The notes under the pieces were generated by a model. It saw only the letters and a list, made by a program, of their open reading frames with translations, searched no databases and was not told the origin of the DNA. The position numbers and the translations under genes were made by a program. Positions 18,899 to 26,771 of a stretch of 64,000 nt of DNA are shown here, piece after piece; the first letter of the stretch is position 1; each line of letters begins with the position of its first letter. Source of the DNA: Streptomyces sp. NBC_00154. Its GTDB lineage: Bacteria > Actinomycetota > Actinomycetes > Streptomycetales > Streptomycetaceae. Where the stretch lies: NCBI RefSeq assembly GCF_026342835.1, contig NZ_JAPEMI010000002.1, positions 992,001-1,056,000 of the forward strand, given 5' to 3'.

Positions 18899-18960
18899 CC
18901 CGGCCGACCCCTTCGACGCAGCACACAACCAGCATTCGCCCACGCCTTGGAGCAGCCTTC

Positions 18961-20052
18961 ATGAAGATCACTTCCGTCGACGTGCGGCTTGTCGACGAAC
19001 CCGCGGTGACGCCGAGCTTCCGCTGGCGTCGCGGGCTACCGGGCTCGGACGGGCCCCGGACCGGGGCCTGGCTGGTCATCGGTACCGACGAAGGGCTGCG
19101 AGGTTACGCCTACTGCCGGCGCGGGCTGATCCTCGCCGACCTGGTCGAGCGCCGCATCCGCGCCGAACTGGTGGGCACCGACCCGCTGCGGCGGGAGTGG
19201 CTCTGGCAGCGTATGTGGGAACTCGACCGCATCGAGGAGTTCCCGGTCTACATCCAGGGGCCCGTCGACGACGCACTGTGGGACCTGGCAGGCAAGGCCG
19301 CCGGACTTCCGGTGCACGAACTGATCGGCTCCTACCGCGACTCGATCCCGGCCTACGCCTCCACGGTCACCTTCGACAGCGTCGAAGAGTACCTCGACGT
19401 CGCCGACCAGTGCCTCGAGCTCGGATTCCCGGCCATCAAGCTACACGCCTGGGGTGACGCCCGCCGTGACGCCGAGCTGGCCGTCGCGCTGCGCGAGCAC
19501 GTCGGCGAGGCGGTCCCGCTCATGTACGACGGTTCAGCGGGCTTCGACCTGACGGACGCGGTCTATCTCGGCCGGGCGCTCGGGGACGCGGGCTACCTCT
19601 GGTACGAGGAGCCGATGCGCGAGTTCAGCGTCACCGCCTACCGCGCGCTCGGCGAGCGGGTCGATGTGCCGCTGCTGGTGGCCGAGACCAGCGACGGAGC
19701 GCACATGAACACGGGAGACTTCATCGCCTCCGGATGCGCCTCCGCCGTGCGCACCGGCAGCGGACTGAAGGGTGGCATCACCGGGTCGCTGCGGATAGCC
19801 CACCTCGCCGAGTCCTACCTGCTGCGCGCCGAAGTACACGGCGGCGGCCTGCCCAACACCCACCTGTGCATGGCGATTCCCAACACGACCTACTACGAGT
19901 GCCTCGTCGATTCGAACCCCGTTCGCCGTGCCGCCGAGGTGGACTCCTCCGGACTCGTGCACGCGCCGGAGGGTCCCGGCATGGGCTATGAGCAGGTCTG
20001 GAACGGCGACGAGCCCTCCGCTGCTTCCGCGGAGCTGCCCCGTGACCGCTGA
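18961..20052 (+). CDS. Enolase-superfamily (mandelate racemase-like) protein with altered catalytic motif
   Basis: 363 residues from ATG 18961 (MKITSVDVRLVDEPAVTP). The capping domain is ~1-125. In the barrel the metal ligands are Asp190 (MYDGSAG), Glu216 (YEEPM) and Glu242 (AETSDG). The usual KxK base motif on the second strand reads Lys160-Leu-His162, and the Asp of the usual Asp-His dyad is not evident (AVRTGSGLKGGIT), though VHGGGLPNTH offers a His. It may be an aldonate dehydratase or a cycloisomerase/epimerase of the acid-sugar group. Exact substrate unknown. Confidence 0.8.
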   Translation: MKITSVDVRLVDEPAVTPSFRWRRGLPGSDGPRTGAWLVIGTDEGLRGYAYCRRGLILADLVERRIRAELVGTDPLRREWLWQRMWELDRIEEFPVYIQGPVDDALWDLAGKAAGLPVHELIGSYRDSIPAYASTVTFDSVEEYLDVADQCLELGFPAIKLHAWGDARRDAELAVALREHVGEAVPLMYDGSAGFDLTDAVYLGRALGDAGYLWYEEPMREFSVTAYRALGERVDVPLLVAETSDGAHMNTGDFIASGCASAVRTGSGLKGGITGSLRIAHLAESYLLRAEVHGGGLPNTHLCMAIPNTTYYECLVDSNPVRRAAEVDSSGLVHAPEGPGMGYEQVWNGDEPSAASAELPRDR

Positions 20053-20079
20053 GCCGACGAAGCCGAAGGTGGGGACGAC

Positions 20080-21168
20080 ATGTCAGTAATCACCCACGCC
20101 CAGGCGTATCTCGTGGACCTTCCGGTCGAGACGCACAGGACCGATGCTTCGCAGTCGTTCCTCAAGCAGGAGACGATCTTCGTCGAGATCACCACCGCCG
20201 ACGGCGGAACCGGGCGGGGATACTCCTACACGATCGGCACCGGCGGAACCGCCGTGCTCGCCATGCTCACCGACTACCTGCTTCCCCGCCTCATCGGACA
20301 GGATGCGGGCCGACCCGAGTCGATCTGGCGGAACCTGTACTTCGCGACGCGGGCCACCGCGATCGGCGCCGTTACCTCGCTCGCGCTCGCGGCGGTCGAC
20401 GCGGCGGTGTGGGATGTCCGCTGCCGGAACGCGGGACTTCCGCTGTGGCAGCTGGCCGGCGGCGCCAAGGACCGCATCCCGCTGTACGACACCGAGGTCG
20501 GCTGGCTCCACCTGAGTGCCGATGAACTGGTCGAAGGCGCGAAAGCCGCGGTGCAGGCCGGACTGAGCGGCGTCAAGGTCAAGGTCGGCAAGCCGTCCCA
20601 CGTGGAGGACGCCGAGCGACTGACCGCGATCCGCACCGCCCTCGGACCCGATGTGGACATCATGGTCGACGCGAACCAGTCCCTGACCGCCGCTGATGCG
20701 GTCCGGCTGGCCCGGGCTCTGGAACACCTCGACCTGCGTTGGCTCGAAGAACCGCTGCCGGCCGACGACGTCGCCGGGCACGAGGCGCTGTCCCGATCGA
20801 CCTCGATCCCGATCGCGGTGGGGGAGTCCCTGTACTCGGCCGGCCAGTTCGCCGAGTACCTCAAGCGCGACGCCGCCTCGATCGTGCAGGTCGACGTGGC
20901 CCGCATCGGCGGCATCACACCCTGGCTGAAGGTCGCGCACCTGGCCGAGGCCCACAACGTGGCGGTGTGCCCGCACTTCCTGATGGAGCTGCACGTCAGC
21001 CTGTGCGCGGCTGTCCCCAACAGCCGCTACCTGGAGCACATTCCGCAGCTCCGCGCGATCACCAAGGCCGGCATCGAGATCGTGGACGGTCAGGCGCTCG
21101 CCCCGTCGAGCGTCGGCCTGGGGATCGACTGGGACCTCGACGCGATCGACGACCTGCGGACCGCCTGA
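20080..21168 (+). CDS. Enolase-superfamily acid-sugar dehydratase, mandelate racemase subgroup
   Basis: 362 residues from ATG 20080. A complete mandelate-racemase active site is visible: Lys166-Val-Lys168 (GVKVKVG), metal ligands Asp197 (MVDANQ), Glu223 (WLEEPL) and Glu249 (AVGES), and the Asp272 (VQVDVARIGG)/His299 (CPHFLME) pair. Such proteins dehydrate L-fuconate, L-rhamnonate, galactarate or similar acids to 2-keto-3-deoxy products. The adjoining mutarotase and lactonase point to a 6-deoxy-L-sugar acid, by inference. Confidence 0.85.
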   Translation: MSVITHAQAYLVDLPVETHRTDASQSFLKQETIFVEITTADGGTGRGYSYTIGTGGTAVLAMLTDYLLPRLIGQDAGRPESIWRNLYFATRATAIGAVTSLALAAVDAAVWDVRCRNAGLPLWQLAGGAKDRIPLYDTEVGWLHLSADELVEGAKAAVQAGLSGVKVKVGKPSHVEDAERLTAIRTALGPDVDIMVDANQSLTAADAVRLARALEHLDLRWLEEPLPADDVAGHEALSRSTSIPIAVGESLYSAGQFAEYLKRDAASIVQVDVARIGGITPWLKVAHLAEAHNVAVCPHFLMELHVSLCAAVPNSRYLEHIPQLRAITKAGIEIVDGQALAPSSVGLGIDWDLDAIDDLRTA

Positions 21169-21237
21169 GATGACGGCGGCGACCACCACACCCAGCACTA
21201 CGGCGAGTTCACGGCTCGCGAGGAGGAGTTGAGCGGC

Positions 21238-21561
21238 ATGCAGAGGTTCGCGGCGGTGATCCGCCTGCGTCCGGAGAAAGAGGCGGAGTACCGAGCCCTG
21301 CACGCGGAGGCGTGGCCGGGCGTGCTCGACGCCTTGCGCCGTGCCCACGTGGGCAACTACTCGATCTTTCTTCGCGACGGCCTGTTGTTCAGCTACCTCG
21401 AGTACCACGGCAACGACTACGAGTCCGACATGGCGGCCATCGTCGAGGACGAGACCAGCCGCCGCTGGTGGAAGCTCACCGACCCCTGCCAGCAGCCGGT
21501 CGACTCGGCGGCCGAGGGCGAGTGGTGGGCACCGGCCGAAGAAGTCTTCCATCTCGACTAA
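21238..21561 (+). CDS. L-rhamnose/L-fucose mutarotase-family protein
   Basis: 107 residues from ATG 21238; AGGAGGAG ends ~9 nt upstream, whereas an in-frame TTG at 21229 abuts the ribosome site. RhaM features: YRALHAEAWPGVLDALRRAH, NYSIFLRDGLLFSYLEY and TDPCQQPV. The family interconverts alpha and beta anomers of L-rhamnose or L-fucose. Its presence is the best single clue that the operon handles a 6-deoxy-L-sugar. Confidence 0.88.
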   Translation: MQRFAAVIRLRPEKEAEYRALHAEAWPGVLDALRRAHVGNYSIFLRDGLLFSYLEYHGNDYESDMAAIVEDETSRRWWKLTDPCQQPVDSAAEGEWWAPAEEVFHLD

Positions 21562-21574
21562 AGGGACGAGTACC

Positions 21575-22414
21575 GTGCGCATCGACGCCCATCATCACGT
21601 GTGGGATCTGGTCGTCCGCGACCAGCCCTGGACCGCGGGACTGCCGGTCCTGCGGAAGTCCTTCGACATGGAGGAGCTCCACCCGTTGCTCGACGCTCAC
21701 GGCATCGACGCGACCTGCCTGGTGCAGACGGTGTGCGTTGCCGAGGAGACGCCCGAACTGCTTCTGCTCGCTGCGGCAGACCCCGCGATCTCTGGGGTCG
21801 TCGGCTGGACGGACCTCACCGCGGTCGATGCCGCCGACCGGCTCGCTGCTCTGCAAGCCGGTCCTGGTAGGGGCGCCCTGGTCGGCATCCGGCACCAGGT
21901 GCAGCAGGAGCCCGACCCGCGCTGGCTGTGCCGACCGGACGTGCGCCGGGGCCTGGAGGCTGTCGGCGCCGCAGGCCTGGCGTTCGACCTGCTGGTGACA
22001 CCGCCCCAGCTCGCCGCGGCGGTCGAGACGGTCCGGGACCTGCCGGGCGTCAGATTCGTCCTCGATCACGGCGGCAAACCCGAAATCGCCGACGGCAGGG
22101 TCGAGCCCTGGCGCACCGCGATCGCGGAACTCGGCGCAGCGCCCAACGTCGCCGTCAAGCTCTCCGGCCTGACCACGGAGGCCGACCACGGATCGTGGAC
22201 CGTCGACCAGTTGCGTCCGTACACTGAGACGCTGCTTGACTCCTTCGGCCCGGACCGGGTGATGTTCGGCTCGGACTGGCCGGTGTGCCTGCTGGCCGGG
22301 TCCTACGACACGACGATCGCCGCGGCCGAGGCCCTGACCGGCAAGCTCGACGAGGCCGAGCGCGCCCAGGTCTTCGGCGGCACCGCCGCCCACTGGTATG
22401 GGCTCGCGACATGA
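21575..22414 (+). CDS. Amidohydrolase-family lactonase (L-fuconolactonase-like)
   Basis: 279 residues from GTG 21575 (VRIDAHHHVWD). The amidohydrolase_2 metal site shows as DAHHHVWD (~4-11), VRFVLDHGGKPEI and MFGSDWPVC. Relatives include L-fuconolactonase and L-rhamnono-gamma-lactonase. The stop overlaps the start of the aldo/keto reductase gene, the probable source of its lactone substrate. Confidence 0.85.
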   Translation: MRIDAHHHVWDLVVRDQPWTAGLPVLRKSFDMEELHPLLDAHGIDATCLVQTVCVAEETPELLLLAAADPAISGVVGWTDLTAVDAADRLAALQAGPGRGALVGIRHQVQQEPDPRWLCRPDVRRGLEAVGAAGLAFDLLVTPPQLAAAVETVRDLPGVRFVLDHGGKPEIADGRVEPWRTAIAELGAAPNVAVKLSGLTTEADHGSWTVDQLRPYTETLLDSFGPDRVMFGSDWPVCLLAGSYDTTIAAAEALTGKLDEAERAQVFGGTAAHWYGLAT

Positions 22415-23376
22415 GGACCGCCCACCTGGGACGCACCCAGGTCACCGTCACCGCCCTCGGATTCGGTGCCGCGCCGATCGGCAATCTCTACCGCGCCACC
22501 GACGAGGCCACCGCCCGCGCGGCGGTCGACGCTGCCTGGGACCATGGTGTGCGGTACTTCGACACCGCCCCGCACTACGGTCTGGGCCTGTCCGAACTGC
22601 GGCTGGGGCGCGCCTTGGCCGAGCGCCCGCGCGACCAGTTCACCGTGTCGACGAAGATCGGCCGGGTCCTGGTGCCGAACCCGGCGCCCACCGGCTCGGA
22701 CCTGGCCGCCGGCGGCTTCGCGGTGCCGGACGAGCTGACGCGGGTACACGACTACTCCCGGGACGGTGTGCGACGCAGCCTGGACGCCAGCCTGGAAAGG
22801 CTCGGGCTGGACCGTATCGACATAGTCTATGTTCACGATCCCGACGACCACATGGACGCCGCGATCCATCAGGCGATCCCCGCACTCGTTGAGCTTCGCG
22901 AGCAGGGCGTCATCGGCGCGATCGGCGCCGGGATGAACACCGTCGATCCGCTGCGCCGGTTCGTGGCGGAGTCCGACGTCGACGTCGTGATGGTGGCCGG
23001 CCGGTGGACGCTCCTCGACCGCTCCGCGGTACCGCTGCTCACCGAATGCAACCAGTGGGGAGTCAGCGTGGTCGCGGCCGCGCCGTTCAACTCAGGGCTG
23101 CTGGCACGCCCCTACCCACCCGACGACGCCTACTTCGACTACGGACCTGCTCCCGCCCCGGTCCTCGATCAGGCCAGAACACTAGCCCGCGTGTGCACCG
23201 AGCACGGCACCACGCTGCCGCACGCGGCGATGCGGTTTCCGCTGATCAGCCGTACTGTCGCGGCTGTCGTCGCGGGACCGCGCAGCGCTGAGCAGGCCGC
23301 GCAGAACGCCGCCTGGGTCGCCAAGGCGGTGCCGGCCACCCTCTGGCCGGCGTTGGAGGCCGCGCGGAGCGGGTGA
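22411..23376 (+). CDS. Aldo/keto reductase, probable L-fucose (D-threo-aldose) 1-dehydrogenase
   Basis: 321 residues from ATG 22411 in an ATGA overlap. The catalytic tetrad is present: Asp51, Tyr56 (FDTAPHYGLG), Lys82 (STKIG) and His142 (YVHDPDD). The layout matches the D-threo-aldose dehydrogenase group, which oxidises L-fucose and related aldoses to the lactone. It is translationally coupled to the lactonase. Confidence 0.85.
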   Translation: MRTAHLGRTQVTVTALGFGAAPIGNLYRATDEATARAAVDAAWDHGVRYFDTAPHYGLGLSELRLGRALAERPRDQFTVSTKIGRVLVPNPAPTGSDLAAGGFAVPDELTRVHDYSRDGVRRSLDASLERLGLDRIDIVYVHDPDDHMDAAIHQAIPALVELREQGVIGAIGAGMNTVDPLRRFVAESDVDVVMVAGRWTLLDRSAVPLLTECNQWGVSVVAAAPFNSGLLARPYPPDDAYFDYGPAPAPVLDQARTLARVCTEHGTTLPHAAMRFPLISRTVAAVVAGPRSAEQAAQNAAWVAKAVPATLWPALEAARSG

Positions 23377-23469
23377 ACTGCCGTGCCCGACACGCGCCTC
23401 GACGATCAGTCAGGCGGAGGCGGGCAGGCAGGCCTCACGACCGGCACGTTTCACCACGATGGGAACACC

Positions 23470-25893
23470 ATGAACTCGACCCCTTCGAGCGGCGTCAAAG
23501 AAGTCCTCATGCTGCACCACAGCCACCTCGATGTCGGCTACAGCCACCCGCAGCCGATCGTGTGGGAGATCCAGGGCGAGCACATCGACCAGGCGATCGA
23601 CTGGCTGGAGCGGACGGCTGATCTCCCGGAAGGCGTGCGGCCGAAGTGGACGTGTGAGGCCACCGAGCCGGTGCGGCGCTGGCTGGCGAGGGCATCCGCC
23701 TCGAAGCGCAACCGCTTCGTGAAGCTCTGCAAGGAAGGCCGCATCGGCCTGGCCGCGTTGCGCTGGCACACCGCCGCGCTCATCGACCGGCCGGCGCTGC
23801 AGCGGCTGGTCGACGGGAAGAACGAGCTGGAGCAACTGATCGGCGCCCCGATCCGGGTGGCGTGCCAACACGACGTCAACGGCGTGCCGTGGCCGATGGC
23901 GGACGTGCTTCTCGACGCGGGTGTGGACCTGTTCGTCATGGCCATCAACATCCACTTCGGCCGACCTGTCGCGCTGAGGCCGGGCATGTTCCTGTGGGAG
24001 GCGCCGTCCGGCCGCTCGCTCCGAGTCTTCAACGGGCACCACTACACGATGTTCGACCAGAACATGCAGACCTGGCACGACTCCGTCGATCGGATGGCCG
24101 AGGGCTGGAGCGCGCTCTCCCGACGCCTGGACGCCATCGACTACAAACTGGACTTCGTCTATCTGACCAGTACCTGCGCGCCGGTCCTGTGGGACAACAC
24201 TCCGCCCAACCCGTTCACCCCGGAGCTCCTGCAGCGCTGGAACGCCGCCGAGGCCGGCCCGCCCGTCCGGTACGTGACGTTCGACGACCTGCGCGAGCGG
24301 GCCCTGGCCCTCCCCGAGGCCGACCTGCCGACGCTGCGGGGCGACTGGACCGACTACTGGAGCTTCGGCTACGGCAGCACCCCGATCGCCACGGCACTCA
24401 ACCAGCAGTCCAAGCCGCTGATTTCAGCCGCCGAGGCACTCGCCGTGGGCCGCGAGCACAGCACGCTGCAGCGCGCCCGGGACAACGTCGACATGTTCGA
24501 CGAGCACACCTGGGGCTACTACATCACTCAGCCGGACCACCCCCAGGCGCGCACGACCGAGCTGCTGAAGCAGGCACACGCGCACGAGGGTCACGAACTG
24601 GCCGCGTTCGCGGTGATGGACGGACTGGAACGGCTTGCCCAGAACCCGGTCGCGGACACGGGCATCAAGGGCGTTCTGATCTGCAACCCGTCCCCCTATC
24701 CGGTGACGGTCCAGCCGCGACTGCCCGCCTCCTGGTTCAGCCAGACCGGCGTGCCGGTGGAACGCACCTACCGCACCGGCAGGCTGTTCTACGACTACCA
24801 GTCCTGGGGCCGCGACTACCCAGGAGCAGATCCGGTCGCCTTCGGCCCGCTCGAACTGGAACCCTTCGCGTGGCGCAGCATCCCACTGGCCGAGCTGCCC
24901 GCCCCGTCACCGACCCCGCTCGTCTCGCACACCATCGAGACGAGCCACGTCGAGCGTCGCGAACTGAACGTCCTGTCCGCCATGAGCCACCTGCGCGAGA
25001 TCGGGCGCCTGGAGTCGCCGTTCCACATCCTTCGCTACGAGGTGGCGAACGGGCGCATCATCTCCCTCGTCGACCGCCGCCAGGATCGTGAACTGCTGGC
25101 GCCCGGAAAGGGCCTGGACTTCTTCGCCTTCGTCCGGGAGCGCCCCGACGCGTTGGTCGACGGCAGCCGCTACGCCCTCTACACGGCCGACCTGGAAGAG
25201 GAGAAGTTCGACAACGCCGGCTGGCAGGACTGGGAACCGATTCGCGAGCGGGCGACCCGCGTGACCGACTGTTCCGTCCGGGTCTCCGCCGGGCGGGTGA
25301 CCTTGGAGCGCTCGGTGCAGGCTCCGGGAATGACCCACCTGGTCCAGCGGATCACGCTGCTCGAACACGACCCGGTCATCCATCTGGAGGCGGAGTTCGA
25401 GGTGGCGCAGGAGACGTCGCCGCAGGGGTTCTACCTCGCCTTCCCGCTCGCGATGAGCGCCGGCTGGGAGGCGATGTTCGACACCGCCGGCCAGCACGTG
25501 CACCTGGACGAGGACCAGCTGCCCGGCGCCTGCCGGAACTGGGTGACTGCGGAGTCCGTGGGCGCGATCTGGAACCAGGAAGGAGCCGTCGCCCTGCTCA
25601 CGCCGGACGCGCCGATGATCCAGTTCGGCGACTTCCACTTCGGCCCGCCGCTCGACGCCGTTCCGCGAGACGACAACCCGCTGCTGCTCGCGTGGCCGGT
25701 CAACAACTACTGGGGCACCAACTTCCCGCAGGTCCAGCCCGGACGCACCACGCTGCGGTACGGATTCCTCTCGATGCCCGAGATGGACGAGGACGTGATC
25801 CGGCGCCACTCGGCGGGCATGCGCCTGTCCCCCTTGCTCTGGCCGATCACCCATGGTGGTCGCGACGCCGGCGAAGGAGTTCTTGCGAGCTGA
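23470..25893 (+). CDS. GH38-like (alpha-mannosidase family) glycosidase
   Basis: 807 residues from ATG 23470; a GTG at 23383 is in frame but has no ribosome site. The GH38 zinc/catalytic motifs are LHHSHLDVGYSH (His19, Asp21), the nucleophile segment ACQHDVNGVPWP (Asp135) and NGHHYTMFDQ. The C-terminal part is the beta-sandwich region of GH38 enzymes. There is no signal peptide, so it should act in the cytoplasm on an imported oligosaccharide. The sequence is far from classical alpha-mannosidases, and specificity may differ. Confidence 0.78.
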   Translation: MNSTPSSGVKEVLMLHHSHLDVGYSHPQPIVWEIQGEHIDQAIDWLERTADLPEGVRPKWTCEATEPVRRWLARASASKRNRFVKLCKEGRIGLAALRWHTAALIDRPALQRLVDGKNELEQLIGAPIRVACQHDVNGVPWPMADVLLDAGVDLFVMAINIHFGRPVALRPGMFLWEAPSGRSLRVFNGHHYTMFDQNMQTWHDSVDRMAEGWSALSRRLDAIDYKLDFVYLTSTCAPVLWDNTPPNPFTPELLQRWNAAEAGPPVRYVTFDDLRERALALPEADLPTLRGDWTDYWSFGYGSTPIATALNQQSKPLISAAEALAVGREHSTLQRARDNVDMFDEHTWGYYITQPDHPQARTTELLKQAHAHEGHELAAFAVMDGLERLAQNPVADTGIKGVLICNPSPYPVTVQPRLPASWFSQTGVPVERTYRTGRLFYDYQSWGRDYPGADPVAFGPLELEPFAWRSIPLAELPAPSPTPLVSHTIETSHVERRELNVLSAMSHLREIGRLESPFHILRYEVANGRIISLVDRRQDRELLAPGKGLDFFAFVRERPDALVDGSRYALYTADLEEEKFDNAGWQDWEPIRERATRVTDCSVRVSAGRVTLERSVQAPGMTHLVQRITLLEHDPVIHLEAEFEVAQETSPQGFYLAFPLAMSAGWEAMFDTAGQHVHLDEDQLPGACRNWVTAESVGAIWNQEGAVALLTPDAPMIQFGDFHFGPPLDAVPRDDNPLLLAWPVNNYWGTNFPQVQPGRTTLRYGFLSMPEMDEDVIRRHSAGMRLSPLLWPITHGGRDAGEGVLAS

Positions 25894-26179
25894 TCGGGCA
25901 GGACCGAGATCCGGTCGGGCTTGGGGGGCGAGCCGCGAGCCCGTGGTCTCGGGTTTTCGAACGTGAGTGCCGAGGAGAGTGCGCGGGTCTGCCCCATGCG
26001 CCGCGTGCTCTCCTCACCGGCCAAGGGCACAGCGACCCACCGGGCCAAAGTGAACTGCCCCACGGCGAGCGCGGCCGGGAGCTGGTCGGCACACGCGGTC
26101 CTGCTCCTGCGCCAGCCGCTGTGCTCGCGCAGGTCGATCCCGCAGCAGGTCTGCCGTGGCAGGTCTGCTTCTCCGACGC
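25894..26179. other. Non-coding stretch after the GH38-like gene
   Basis: No frame with recognisable protein content on either strand and no repeat or hairpin worth naming. It leads into the decayed ISL3 transposase. Confidence 0.5.
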
Positions 26180-26600
26180 CTCGAGGTCCAGGGCCCACTC
26201 GTTCGGGTCGATGGGCACGACCCCCACGAGTTGCCGGCCTGGCTGACCACCACGTCCTTGAAGCGGTGCAAGCGCATCCGCTTCGCTGCCATCGACATGG
26301 CCACCGGCTACCACGCCGCACTCCCCAGTGCCGCGAACCACCGCAGTCGTCGACTACGCACAGCTCGCGACGACGATGCCCACCATCGCCCGACGCCACG
26401 CCACTGCCACGCTGCGCGGCCCACGCGGACGGGTCACCGACCCTGTGTGAAAGGCCAGACGCGGGCCCACGCGCAACCGCGATGACCTGACCGACCGGCA
26501 GTTCGTGAACAGATGGAACGGGCTGATGGACGCCGGGCGGGATCACCTCCCTGACCGCCTGGGTCGCGCGAGCGCCGGCCCGGACCGGCATCGCGGGGGC
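26180..26600 (+). pseudogene. ISL3-family transposase remnant
   Basis: Pieces of an ISL3 transposase lie in different frames: TSLKRCKRIRFAAIDMATGY then HAAL; TAVVDYAQLATTMPTIARRH; GRVTDPV, a stop at ~26449, KARRGPTRNRDDLTDRQFV and NRWNGLMDAG. These match the order of ISL3 proteins (TGYHAAL, VVDxFHL..., RGRxTDP, LTDRQFxxMWN). Several frameshifts and a stop make it inactive. No ends were found. Confidence 0.7.
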
Positions 26601-26669
26601 GTGTGAGGATTTCGGACAGTCCCCATCGCGACGGCCACCTGCGCTACATGCTCACGGAGAGCTGAGTTC

Positions 26670-26707
26670 GAGGTCCGCGCCACCGCGACGGCGGTGGCGC
26701 GGACCTC
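26670..26707. terminator. Strong bidirectional hairpin
   Basis: GAGGTCCGCGCCACCGC and its exact complement form a 17-bp stem around a 4-nt loop at 26687-26690. It sits 64 bp beyond the 3' end of the beta-helix gene (minus strand) and after the ISL3 remnant, so it can end leftward transcripts from 29543. Confidence 0.75.
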
Positions 26708-26771
26708 TACTGAACACGGCGGGCTTGGGGATATCCCTGGGATCAAGACGGTCCAGCAGTATGCGAGTCCG

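Noticed and set aside
17842..18960. Upstream extension of the first dehydratase across the second permease
   Set aside because: Overlaps a clear permease in another frame; homology begins at ATG 18961.
20083..21582. 499-codon frame antisense to the second dehydratase and mutarotase
   Set aside because: It spans two well-supported genes on the other strand and has shadow-like composition.
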